Positions 35,403-47,568 of a stretch of DNA of 64,000 bases are shown here, in pieces. The notes under the pieces were generated by a model that did no database searches, was not told where the DNA came from, and was given only the letters and a program-made list of their open reading frames with translations. Source of the DNA: Ligustrum vulgare. Lineage: Eukaryota > Streptophyta > Magnoliopsida > Lamiales > Oleaceae. The stretch lies in contig OY743190.1 in NCBI GenBank assembly GCA_963555705.1, positions 12,933,501-12,997,500 on the forward strand, written 5' to 3'. Made by a program: the position numbers and the translations under genes. How positions within the stretch are numbered: the first letter of the stretch is position 1; every line of letters begins with the position of its first letter.

Positions 35403-37715
35403 GCTACTATTCAAATACATCAATCATTTCGAGAGAAGGTTCACCTTGAGCCCCCACCCTCATCGGAGACGACGCTTGCTCCGGCTCCGGATCCACCCCA
35501 ACCCCCACCCCACAAACCTAGGGGTATATATGAGGTCTCATGTAATTGTAAATTCTGCTGAATTTGAGGAGAAGTTTGAGGCAAACATGAAAAGGATATC
35601 TTCTTTAGGTGGGGCAGGGAAGATTATTATAAATGAGTACAAGGTTGTTGAATTTGCTAATGGGCAATCCAGTTATGGCCTTAGATAAAATCCCAAGAAA
35701 ACTTGGAGGGCTGTGGATTCGACCTTTCCTCTGCCACAGGAGAAGGTATGCAAGAAATGTGGTAAAGGGTTTCAATCATTGAAGGTATTTGTGCGATCAC
35801 ATGGATCGTCACTCAGAGAGGAAGAGGGGTTTGAAGGATAATCATTCTTGGACAAGTGAGACTCAGAAACTAGTTATGGATAGTCATTTGGATACTGGGT
35901 CGGAGGCAGGATGTTGAGAACTAGATTATTGAAGAGTAAGAGGTTCAAGAAAATCAGGGTCAAGTCGTCTTCGTTTTCCTTAGCTAACAATGGTTCTTCG
36001 TCTGTTTCTGAGATTGATGAGCAAGAACAGGAGGAGGTCACTATGTGTTCAATGATGTTGTCTAGGGATTCAAGAACTAAAGGAGGTGTGAATTCAATTG
36101 TTGAGTCTTCTGATAATAATTTAGGCTGCGTTTGATTAACCTGTTTTTCTAGGGAAAATGGCAATTTTCAAGCATTTTTCCATCTTTAGAGGTGTTTGAT
36201 TGCTAAAATTTTCCATTACCCATTTTTTGCTCACGTGATGCCAATTTCCACTCAATCCGCGAATTCGTTTTCTTGGCTAGACAATAGGTTTTTATTTCTT
36301 GGCAAAATATCTATCATTCTCATCCAAAAATAGAAACGCACTCCTCACTTTCTCTCAAAGCCCTCTCTCTCAAAACGCACACATCGAATCTCTGTTCTTC
36401 CAACCTAAATCAAGCAAAATCAGTCTGTTGTAAAAATCATTGTGGGGTTGTTCAATTTTTTTTGTTTATCTGTAGTATGAGCTAAATCTATGTGATATGC
36501 GTTTCCGGGAATGAATTTTTCTCAAAATGTCTCTCCCTTTTCCGTTTGCTTATGGGGGTAGATTTATGCTTCTGTGGATCGATTTCAGGTGTGTTCATGT
36601 GACAATGCAAGCAGCAAAAGATGAATGCTTTGTTATTCATATTGCAACATAATGCTAATTAGCAAAATATGACAATTGAATCATGATTCTATCACCATTC
36701 AATCAACTTCTATTCGGATAGAAGTGCATTCCCTTGTTTTCCTTATTCTTGTTTTCTTTTCTCTAAAAACTGATTTGTTTTCTTTTCTCTAAAAACTGAT
36801 TTGTTGACAATAGATTAGGGAAGACAAGAACACAATAAAGTCATTTTGAATTGTAAGGAGCGACCTACCATTTTTTATACATGGACATATTTTTAAATTT
36901 ATTCTTTTAGAAAACTTTCTTATTAATAAACTTTCTTGTGATCCATTCTTAACCAGTTTTCATTAAATTTTATTATATTATTTGTAGGTAGATTTTTAAT
37001 TTCGATTTATGATTTATGATCATTTGTGGTGAAAGTGATTTAAGTTAGCTCGATAAAAGAACTTAACTATATATTTAACTTTTTTCAAGTAAGTTTGTAT
37101 ACTTATAAATTATAAAGTTGTGATTAGCTTAAATCATTTGCATTTTTACTCCACATTTGACATTTTAAGGATTTATTTTTTGTTGCATTTTTTGCTATTT
37201 GTTTGATCCATACATATTTTATCCCTCCATGTATTTTTTGTTAGTCAGTAATCTTATGTGTACATTTGACATTTGAAAGATTATATCTAGGTGGAAGAAC
37301 ATATCTTGAAAATCTGAAAGTTGGTGGATTTTATGAAATATATGGTTGAAAAGTGAATAAAATCAGTTTAAATTTTAATTTTAAAAATTACAAATAGTTA
37401 TTTTTCAACTTTTCTCCCTAAAATTATCCATTGAATTTGTGATAATTTCCTAGGAAAATAGTGGCTATCAAATAACAAAAGTTGAAAAAAGTTACAATTT
37501 CTATGAAAAATGAACACAATCAAACACAAATAGTTGGAAAATTACAACAATTTCTAGGTAGAAATTTAATCCAATCAAACGCACTTGACAATTGCCAGGA
37601 AAACAAGTTTCCTTCAATTCAATTCCCTGGATTCGTTTTCTTTCCACCCAATTTCATGTTAGCAATCAAATGCAACATTAGTGGCTCTTGAAACTAATTC
37701 AACTGTTACGTGAGA
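35403..37715 (+). pseudogene. C2H2 zinc-finger (ZAT-like) pseudogene, split by a DNA element
   Basis: The remnant reads, across two or three frames, as a Pro-rich N-terminal stretch (about 35445-35520), the tail of one finger (MRSH, 35531-35542), a linker, then a clear half finger, VCKKCGKGFQSLK (about 35747-35785), typical of plant ZAT-type repressors with QALGGH-like fingers. The His half of that finger is lost by a frameshift near 35790-35840. A Ser-rich and basic C-terminal part (35911-36120) is interrupted at 36124 and seems to resume at 37678. A stop at 35686-35688 also breaks it. No introns are visible, which fits both this mostly intronless family and a processed copy. Confidence 0.72.
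36124..37677. mobile_element. Harbinger-like non-autonomous element, 1554 bp, TTA duplication
   Basis: The ends are GGCTGCGTTTGATT and AATCAAATGCAACA, related to the ends of the two smaller MITEs. TTA lies at 36121-36123 and 37678-37680. The last 250 bp share 'aaaatgaacacaatcaaac' and 'ggaaaacaagtttcc' style sequence with the MITEs. The middle (about 36340-37300) is not shared and has no transposase frame. It could be a longer internal-deletion derivative or have captured host sequence, since 36350-36600 has a leader-like look. Confidence 0.8.
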
Positions 37716-38746
37716 TATGACCTCATAAATTGATGAACGTGACGTAAAAAATATGTGACCAAATAATTGATAAGTCAATTGTAACCTAATAATATAATAT
37801 TTGTGACTTAAAAGATCAATCGAGTTTTAGCCATTGTTTGATAAATATACTTTTTCCATAAAAAATACTATTTTATCTGTAGTAATCAATCTCAGTCATT
37901 CAAAAAAATCAAACATTTAATTTTTTTTACTTTTCAAATCACTTTTTAACCACACGATTTTCCAAAACTATTATTCAAAACCCACTTTTTTCAAAACCTA
38001 TGGGAATCAAACAATAGCTTAATCACAAATTTGTAAAAATGACGTTGACTGACCTGAAAATTTAGAAATGATCTTTCAAATTATGTGTTTCATATAACAA
38101 ATTAATTAATTTTATATTTGATTATAATTTACATTAAAAATAATAATGACATCAAACGAATATATATCACGTTCTCAAAAAAAATAAAAATAAAAAATCA
38201 TAAATTTACAATTTACTTGAAAACATCATTCTTTATTTATAAATCACATATATTTTATTTGAAAATATCACATTCTTTGATTATAAACAAAAAACTCTTA
38301 CAAAACATAGGCTAATAGCTTAATAGTGTGTGCGATATAAACTATTTATAAAAAATACAATTTTTCAAATCACTTTAATTACACAATTTTTATTATATTA
38401 TTTTTCAACCACATATTTTAACTTGAAACAACAACATTCTATTTATAAACCATATTAAATTCACTAAACAGGCAATAACCTATGTTTGGCGAATGATTTT
38501 TATTTATAAATAAGGAATTTAAGTTTTTTTTAAGTAAAATATATTGTTAAAAAGTAATTTCGAAAAATATATAATTAAAAAATGATTTGGAGAAATGTCA
38601 TGCTTATATAATTGAAAGAATCTCAAAGATTTTGATTTATATTTTGGAATTTGATAAACTATAAAGAACGTGAGAATCCAAAGATGTTCACAATTCAGGA
38701 ACAAGAAACAGCTGTAGTTGAAAGAACTATAAAGGTAGATTTGACT
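37716..38746. other. AT-rich intergenic DNA with several MITE copies
   Basis: At least three copies or fragments of the common AT-rich family are visible, starting near 37831 ('ttagccattgtttgataaat'), 38311 and 38478 ('cctatgtttggcgaatg'). The 3' UTR of the starch gene must begin near 38746 on the minus strand. No other gene is seen. Confidence 0.55.
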
Positions 38747-41700
38747 TCAAATAACTGAACCGCTGGGAATTAAAGCATCCTTAATCACAGTAACGATACC
38801 ACTCTTGATGAAGTACCCATCTGTCTCTCTTGCTGCCTCTTGCACGTCGTCGCTGTTAATGATCTGTAAGAATAGTAACTATAAGCATCGAACACCCTGC
38901 AGTTTCTTAAGCTACTTAACAATTACTTCAAAAGAAGAACGGAAAGAGAGACTATGGCGAAAATTCTTTTAGGTACTCGTAGCTGAAAACTAGCCAGCAT
39001 GTCTTCTAGCCTCACCTGAATTGGTGTTTAGTACACTGTACACGACCTATTCGGTTTAAGATGTGTTTGGCAGAGTTTTTAAAATGTCAAAAGTTGTTTC
39101 TGAGTCTAAAGAGCTTTTAGATTATTTTCTAAAAGCACTTTGTAGGATTATTCAGAGAAAGCTGATCTAAGGTGACTTCCTCGTGATATCTTCTGCAAAA
39201 TGTAGAAGCAGAATTCCTTTCAAACAAGCTCTTAATATCATAATCAGTAAGCAGTTAGAAATCTACCTTCACATTGTCACCAATGCGTGCATTTTTGTCA
39301 ATAATCGCTCTCTTAATGTGAGTATTCTTCCCGATACCAATTGCAACGCTACCTTTTGCAGCCAAGAGTCTTCTGTCTGCATCAGTCTGATGCAGGAGGC
39401 AATAACAGACTTAGTACTAGAACTTACAACGTTGACTTCACACGTGCAAGCACGTATAAAATGTCCTCGTCCACGAAGAAAAAGAACTGATTTTTAACGT
39501 GTCCATAGACAATTACCTCGTAATAGTCAGCTCCCATCAATAGAGTGTCTTCTATTATTGCACCCTCTGAGATGCAGGATCGCAGACCAATTACGGAATG
39601 GTGAATCTTACAGTTCTGTAAATTTAAGAATGAGCCGATTAAATCAGCTAGAACCTCTATACTATCATCAAACAATTTGATTACTGAACTTCCTCTGCAT
39701 GTGTGATGTGTCCATTTGGAATAAATGGATCTTACCTTAATGACACACCCTTCACCAATAACACTGTCAGTAACATCGGCATCGAGCATTTTCGAAGGTG
39801 GCAGGTATCGGGGTTGTGTATAGATTGGAGACGAACGGTCATAGAAACTACAGAACACGGGACAACAAAATGTATAAAGAGAGAGAAAACTGGAGGGAGG
39901 TTGGCGCGAGGATGGGGGTTATGGAAATGTTGCCCTTCTGCCAAGACATCAAGAAAACTGACCTGAAGTCAGGTATTGGTTTCTTAGTGATCCCTAAATT
40001 GGCATTGTAGAAAGCCTCGATAGTACCAATGTCTTCCCAGTAGCCATCATACAAATAGGCTTGAACCTGATAAACGCCAAAACAAAACGAAAAATAGGAA
40101 AAAGGAAAAAGCAAATAGGGAAACAGGCCTTAATTTGATACAGATAGGGTTCTGTGTCCAACAATATAGTAATTTCTTTAATATGACTAACCCTCATTCC
40201 AGTTGAAGTAGCACCTGGAATAACTTCACTTCCGAAATCATTGGCTCCCGGGAATGTGTCTCTTAGCAAACTCAACATCGCGTCCTTACTGAAAACGTAT
40301 ATGCCCATACTTGCAATATAAGGCATTTCCTTTGCTCTCTCATCATCAAGACCTAAAATAGTGGTATCAACCTACAATGAAATTGAAGGACAAATGAAAA
40401 AGAAAAGAAATTACAAGATTGGATTTCTCAACAATCAAAAAAGATCATGTAATAACATAAAAAAGGGGTAAAAATTGCTGGTTTTGTTTCCACTTAAATT
40501 ACTCAATCCTGGATAAAAAACAAATAAAGCATTGAAATAATTTATGTTTGCAGCTTTACCTTCATTGCCTTCAATTGTTCTCCTTTTGGCTTCTCGGCGA
40601 ATTCTATTATCCTTCCTTCCTCATCAATCTTCATTAGACCAAATGCAGTGGCACGTTTTTCATCCATTGGTAGTGCAGCAACTGTTATATCAGCATCAGT
40701 TTCTCTGTGAGCTTGGACAAATTTCTCATAATCCATGCGGTACAAATGATCCCCAGCAAGAATGAGATATTCAAGAACATCATGTTCTTCAAAAAGCCAT
40801 AGATACTGCCTTACAGCATCAGCTGTGCCCTAGTATCTCCCAGATAAAAGCGTCAAATAGATGAATTTTATATTTCAGAAGCTCGTGTTTTGCAGAGAGA
40901 AGAGAAGTTGAATAATATACATGAATAACAGCATATGACAAAGTGGTGTTGGGAGGATAAAGAGAAAGAAATGCAATTGATGAAGAAGTCTTACAATTGA
41001 TGAATTACTTTTAAGTGTTTCCCTCTGTGTTTCTTACAAGAACACAAGCACTGAAACCTTAAAGCTAATAGTATGAGAACATTTATAGAAGAATCATGAT
41101 ATCTTAAAAATTTCACTTTCACGTAGACGTGGGATGGTGGGTAAGCATGCATGTAGCATGAATAGCATGTCTGGTTTATAGTGCTGAACAATCAGGATAA
41201 TTAACTAGATTTTAAATTTTTTATAATTTAATTCTGTCCAGTAGGCAGTAGTATCCAATCCTCCTTACTGCACATGCCAACAATGAAAATATTCTAGATC
41301 TACAAGCCCAATACAATCCATAAACAAAGGCTACAAAAATTTCCAGCTATATAAATTCCATTGAAGAACACAATTAAGTTTAACTATAATCTTGACAATC
41401 CAGAAAAAAAGTGGGTTCATCGCGAACACCTTGACACTGTAAAATGTATCATTCTCTTACCTGGAACCAGTTTGGGTTTTCTGGGCTTTGCTGGGCTGCA
41501 AGAACTTCAACAAACCCTTCATTCTTATACCCACCCATGTTACTTGCATAGGCCCGTGATAGGTGACGATTCAGAGATGCAGAATTAAACTGAGTGAGGA
41601 CATAGATCTTTGATATGTTGCTATTCAAGCAATTGCTAACAGGAATGTCAATCAACCTATAATTTGCACCCAAAGGGACAGCAGGTTTTGCTCTCTTCTT

Positions 41701-44183
41701 GGTAAGAGGATAAAGTCGAGTCCCAGCTCCACCTCCAAGAATGATGCCTAGAACACTCTGAATGAACAACATCAACATAATCAGTTCCAATGAAGGTAAA
41801 AGAAATGCAATACCTGTTAGAAAATAGTACAAGCACATCCCAGTACTTGTAATTTTGATGATAGGCTCATTTAAATGATTAATTTAGCAGGGAAGGAAGC
41901 AATGTGGTCATTTTACTATCTTTCACACTAGGAAAAGTGTGTTCAACCTTAGAAATTATCAGGAGAAACGAAGACATCTAAGTTGGAGAATCACGTTCTC
42001 TAAAAAATAAAAAAATTCATACACAGAGCTGAAGAGTAACAGGTGCTAGGAAACTGCATGAATTAGGATTAACAGAATTTTTGAAGAATACATAGCCTAA
42101 ATTATGGAGTATCAAAAACATATCCAACCATTCTTGTTAGATAGGAAATGTCTTGATTGTTTGGAGTGATATAAATACGAATTTTTCAAGTTTTCACACC
42201 TCTCATACTAATAGGTATTACCATAAAATTCTACTTTAGGGATTTCATTGAAGTGATGCCATCTTACATATGTTGAACTTAATATTCAAAGCCATAACCC
42301 ACCATCCAATGAGGATTCCCATGAGAACCTCTGGTTCAAACCGGAAACAGAACTCGATGCAGCTTCTGGCCATTCATACAATTCTACTTCATTAAACACG
42401 TAAGTATAAACGAGAGTGTGGCTTGCATCACAAGCTGATCATTAGGGAGCAAACGCCTACTGAGGTTTTAAGTTTTTGTATTTTCTCCTTGTAAAAACTC
42501 TAAATTTTTTACTCTATTTAAAAAAGTTAACGCTACTTGTACTTGTAGGTAGATAAGTAAGGTGACAAAAAATGAGGTGGAGAGATTGTGTGTGTTGATT
42601 TAGGAGTTGATGTGATGGATAAAATGATAGGATTATGCCATGTATGTATTATGTCAACCTCCTCGTCAACCTCCAAGTATAAGCAGCATGACTCATTTAA
42701 AAATGATTTCAGCCCACGATTTTGTTGGAAAGAAAATAAAATAAAATAAAATGGAGCATTCCTATATATATGTCAACCTCTGTGGCCCCCTATTTATATA
42801 TCCTAGATCTGCTGCAAGTGTAGACTATAACTAAGCAGAACCAAAGAATTCCTGTATAATATCTTTAGTTGTCATTAATAGCATTAAGATATAAATTAAA
42901 CAAAACAGAAGTAAGGACGTGTCTTTCAAGAACATCAACTCAACATATACTAATATTTCCTTAATTAGGGTGAATAAATAAACCGTCAAACCTAATCAAA
43001 TCGCGACAAATAGTTTGATTTTGTTCGATTTCAAATGTGAAATGGTTTAGTTCGATTTGGTTTGAAAAAATTTCAAACTGCTTTAAATGGTTTGGTTTAG
43101 GATTCAAATGTCAAAACTGCCAACTCGGCAAGTTTTAAAAAAATTAAAAATGAAAAGAAAGGCAAACGTTCAATTTTAAAAAAAAATGCAACCACTTTTT
43201 ATTCTCAACAAATCAAAATTAAGGAGTCAAAAATTAATTTGTTCAAATTCATGGTCATTTGGAAAGAATTCTTGCTCCAACATTTCATAATCATCATCCA
43301 AGATATTTTCTTAAAATAAGTAAGAACTAACTACGGTTTATTTAAGAAAATTTTAAATGTTTGCATTCATATAATTAGTTTGTTTATTTACATATTCAAT
43401 GCAATCCACTCAATTAGAAGATGAATATTATTATTGAGCTAATTTCAACTCAAATTTTAGATGAATATGCATCTTTGAGCTCATTTGGAATATACTAATT
43501 CATTCGTTGACAAACCGTTGTTCTCACAAAGCAAAAAATGTTTTTGTTTGATTTAGTTTAGAAAATGAAATTATTTGATTTGATTTGAAAATATTTCAAA
43601 CCGTTTTAAATGATTTTATCTCCGTTTGACGGCCCATATGAAAGGAATTTGATTTATAATGAGTATTATTTGAGTTTTTTATGTAAGATGTGTGGTTAAA
43701 AATTAAAAATTAAAATATGTATAATTAAAAAGTAGTTTGAAAAATTATGATCATTATAATTTGGTATTATAAATTTTACTAAACACATTCTAAATTTTAT
43801 TACAAATCGCTCAAGCCAACCCGAATTCACGCCTACCCATAACCCATAAAGTTTCAATATAAATAGTATTAAATCACACACACGAGGGAGGAGAGAGAAA
43901 GAGAGAGTACAGTGCTGGCATCAGGATCGAGGCAAGTCTGGGAATAACTGGAATCCGAAACAGCTTTAGGAGAGACGACCCGAGTAACAGGCAATCTGCG
44001 GGTACGATTGCCTCTGCGGGTGGTTTCTCTCAGATTGAAATCAATAGAACCACAAAACATCTCCGATTTGGAGGAAGCAATGCTGGGCTTGAATCCACCA
44101 CAATGCAGTTTACCTTGCCCAGAGAAATTCTTGAATCCAATAAGAGATGATGATGATGATGATGCGACTGCCGCCATTGGCAT
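38747..44183 (-). CDS. APS1: ADP-glucose pyrophosphorylase small (catalytic) subunit, plastidial
   Basis: It makes ADP-glucose from glucose-1-phosphate and ATP, the committed step of starch synthesis, as a heterotetramer with large subunits in plastids. Nine coding exons join in frame: 43911-44183, 41461-41757, 40560-40829, 40192-40371, 39963-40066, 39736-39847, 39517-39615, 39267-39386 and 38747-38863, giving 523 residues, normal for the family. Exon 1 encodes a Ser-rich transit peptide and the conserved QTCLDPDAS segment, whose Cys forms the redox disulfide between small subunits. Exon 2 has the nucleotide-binding [20 protein letters not shown]; exon 3 has the [11 protein letters not shown] catalytic region; exon 5 has [12 protein letters not shown]. 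The C-terminal beta-helix is complete. The start could also be the second Met (44177). Intron 1 is 2.15 kb and holds transposon-like DNA. No defects are seen. Confidence 0.97.
42967..43638. mobile_element. Possible hAT-like non-autonomous element in intron 1 of the AGPase gene
   Basis: A region bounded by 'taaaccgtcaaacc' on the left and 'tccgtttgacggccc' on the right has repeated 'tttggtttgaaaaaatttcaaac' motifs at both sides (about 43057-43080 and 43580-43600). This inward-facing arrangement resembles hAT MITEs. The 8-bp duplication could not be read. Confidence 0.45.
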
Positions 44184-44451
44184 TTATTACGCCCACCAGC
44201 AAATCAGCCACTGTACTAATTAATTAAATTTCGTACGGAAATTGATGATTGGGTGTAAATGGTGTACTGGGATATGGGAATGTGTGTTGGAGAATGAAAA
44301 GGAAGATCTTCCAATAACAACTTTGAGCTATGGGCTACAGGCCACTAATTTTCTTATGTCTCTCTCAAGTATATTCTTAATTTCTTAGCATTTGTTTGAA
44401 ATAATTTTCTCAAGTATATTCTTAGCATTTGTTTGAAATAATTTAGCCTCA

Positions 44452-44507
<56 letters not shown>

Positions 44508-46030
44508 AATAAACAAAGAGACTAACATATGTGATTCATAATAATAAGTAATTTTAGAAAATATGTGCAGTTAAAAAATACTTTCAGAAAATATGTTATT
44601 GTTTATAAACAAGCCTACCAAAAGAGAAATTATTTTTTCTTCAAAATTATTTAATAATTTTCAATAATAAATAATATATTTTATCTATACAATTTTTTTC
44701 CTGGTCGTGACTTTCTTCTTTTCCTTTTTGTAAATCAAATATTTGAAGTCTTTATTTGGTAACAATGTTTGGTTTATAAATTGATTTATTTATGATTTTG
44801 AGGTAAAATGTAGTGATTGAAAATTGGAGAGAGAAAATTTGTATGATTAAAAAGTAATTTGAGAAATTGTGTAATTTATACATTAAGTAGATTAATTTTT
44901 CCTTTCATAACGACGAGTATGGTCACGTTTTCTATATATGTATTTCTAGAGTTATTTTAATAAGATAATAATCATTTCCGTCTTTTGAATTTTGATTATA
45001 TATACACTGTAACATTTAAAGTTGTAGATAACTTTCTCTAAGATTGAATACAAGTTGTTGATTTCGTTATGTATGATTGAAAATTTATAAATAGGAGTTA
45101 GATCTTTATTTCAACTTGTACTCAATCTATAATTTTATAATATAAGGGTGGTACCAAAATAAGTATTTGGTAATTATCACCACAATAAATATTTTTTACA
45201 CCACATTATAAATATACAATAAAAAAATATAATTTTAATAAATACACTATAATAAATGTATAAATATACGTCTTATTAAATTTTAAAAAGAATAAAATCA
45301 ATGTAGACCACAAATATACCCACTCCAAATTAACAATAATTTCTCCCTTCTCAGTTCTCACCACCATCACCACCACCTCTTTTAACAGGTTCATTCTCAG
45401 AATTTGCTTACGTTTTTTTAACAGTTTTAGCCTTTGATTTTAGATTTTCCTTTTTCTTTATTTTTATATTATTTTCCTCTACCCACAGCAATCTCATATC
45501 CTTTCGCGCGCTTTTCTTCTCGACCACGACCACAAAAACTCTTTTTAAACAAAATTAAATACACTATTACAAATACTCAATCTCAACCATCCCTCATTTT
45601 GACATATGAAATCATCATTCATTTAGCAAAGGAAGGGTATTATCGACATTACAATATTTCAAAATCAAGGAAATGTGAGTTTGTCTGACAAACAAATGTT
45701 TGTTTCAAAATTAGTCAACACTAATGGCCCACCACTGTAGTAATTGATTTTGCCATATAATTCATCAAAATGAAAATCAAACACAGGCTATATCATTTTT
45801 AGTCAAGTCCGCATTATTTGACTTTTCAAATAATTTTAAACTACATATTCTTCAAAAAACTACAAAAACTCTACATCAAACGGGACAATGTTGAATGCAT
45901 ACTTAGACATCATGCCTTTTGTCCTCTATATAATACACACAAAACTAAAGACTCACTCACAATTTTTATCAAGCATTTCTTGATAAAAACCTTCTTCTTA
46001 AACCCATCCATTAATTTGAAAACAAAATAA
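44184..46030. other. Upstream region of the AGPase gene, AT-rich with MITE fragments
   Basis: The first 150 bases must contain the 5' UTR and core promoter of the AGPase gene. No TATA box could be assigned with confidence. Further out are an (AT)n run (44455-44505), a MITE-like segment (about 44755-44885) and otherwise featureless AT-rich DNA. No other gene is seen. Confidence 0.5.
44455..44505. repeat. (AT)n microsatellite
   Basis: About 25 uninterrupted AT units, 270 bp upstream of the AGPase start codon. Confidence 0.97.
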
Positions 46031-46139
46031 AAATGGAATTTCTACTTCTTTCATGCTCTCCATTTGCTTCATTTGTTGCGCAACTTCCTTGTTCTTGTGT
46101 AGCAATTCTACCATTCCTGATGTAAATTCTTGTGAACTA

Positions 46140-46290
46140 TGGATTTTGAAACTTTTGTCAGTTTGTGGGATTGGATGAACTAGCGCTTGATGTTGAGAAT
46201 TCAGCCCGCGATTGTGATGCCGATTTCAATGGGAACTCACCAATATCAGAGAAGAATAGAAACCTAATACAACTTGCAAATATATGTTTT
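46140..46290 (+). pseudogene. Unidentified gene fragment
   Basis: After an acceptor-like 'ttttgtcag' at about 46151-46159 there is an open stretch of about 40 codons with normal amino-acid balance (FVGLDELALDVENSARDCD and on), quite unlike the AT-rich surroundings. It fades into AT-rich DNA after 46290. It looks like one exon of a host gene carried here by a transposon. I do not recognise the parent gene. Confidence 0.4.
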
Positions 46291-46400
46291 GTAGTCTGTA
46301 AACTTTATTCGTATTCTTGAAGGGGAGGTTTATGTTGGACTAGACAATGTAATGAATAATTCTGGTTTTTCACATGATCAATATGTTGTATAGGCTTTGA

Positions 46401-47400
46401 CATTTTTTATTGTCACAAAGTTGTGATGCATATTTTCCTCATAGTAAGTGTACAGATTGAACTAGTAAAGTGGATTGTAAATCCAAGTATCGTACCCACG
46501 AGATTGAGATAAATTACTTTTTAAATTACTAGCCTTAACCGAAACGAGAATGATACTGTAAAAAATTATAACCTTGACGTGCAAGATTTGATGATACTTG
46601 ATTACTGGAAAAGATCAATGAATTCGCCTTGGATAACCTGGAAAAAAGGCGAGAAAGAATCTCCCTGTCGCCCCTCCGGTGTGAGAATTAATTTTCTGGA
46701 GTAGAGAGAGAATATATAACTAGAATGTATGTAAAGAATTATGAATGAATAATTTGCTATGAAAAGAACTATATTTATAGGGCTGAAAAGCCCATAAACA
46801 TTTTTCTGTTAAAGGAGTCCTTTTGCAATAAACTTACTTTTTAAAGAGAGTTCTAAACTTATGGGGATTCAGTTTCCTTATTGTGAAATGTTTCCTTGTG
46901 GATCATGTATTGCCTTGAGGCTCAAGTATATGGCACATTAACGAGGTCCAGTGTTGAAAGAGATTGGGAAACCTGCCAATACGGGCCATAGGTCGGGAAG
47001 AACCGACCTTATCTTCAAGTGTCGAACCGAAGCATGAGATCGGGATGTACCCGACCCATGTGAGACCGGGCATGTTGCTAAGGCGCAGCCCGTTATTGTT
47101 GAGTAGCCAGGAGGTCGGCCATGTGCCGACTATGGAGTTCTCCCCTAAAGGTCGGTCAAAGGAAGAACATGACCTCAACAGGTCGGGTCATGGAATTCTC
47201 AATTTTAGGAATCAGGAAAATAACACCGATCATTGGCCCCCGTGCGTTAGAGATCGAGACAAGATTTCTGAGCGCATGACAGCTGTTACATGTGATTTGC
47301 CAACTCATTCAATTTTATCATAAAAGACCCACTTTTAAAAAAGATGACACGTGGCAGGAGGCAACTTTTGGATTCTTAAACTTTTCCCGCCAATTCTCTA
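46401..47400 (-). mobile_element. 3' part of a Tat-type Ty3/gypsy element, probably including LTR sequence
   Basis: GC-richer DNA with many scattered 'ggtcgg' and 'ccgacc' motifs (46960-47170), continuous in style with the accessory ORF to the right. By orientation of the integrase (minus) the 3' LTR should lie here. I could not fix TG...CA ends or a polypurine tract. Confidence 0.45.
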
Positions 47401-47402
47401 CC

Positions 47403-47412
47403 TATATATATG
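47403..47412 (+). promoter_or_regulatory. TATA box for the antisense accessory ORF
   Basis: TATATATATG, followed within about 60 bases by a C/T-rich leader and a donor-like 'ttcttaggtaagctc' at about 47505-47519, precedes the ATG at 47569. It points along the plus strand, opposite to pol. Confidence 0.5.
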
Positions 47413-47568
47413 TGGTCCCCACAGCCTCATTCTTTTCACTTTGCGCCAAAGAGTGATCAGAGAACTCCTCGGGTTATCTCGTCTTCTCAAACAATACCCT
47501 CTTAGTTCTTAGGTAAGCTCGACCTATCCCGCCCTTTCTTTATATTTTGTTATTTAATTTATAGAGTT

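Noticed and set aside
39183..39497. Plus-strand frame of 104 residues
   Set aside because: It is the shadow of AGPase exons 7 and 8.
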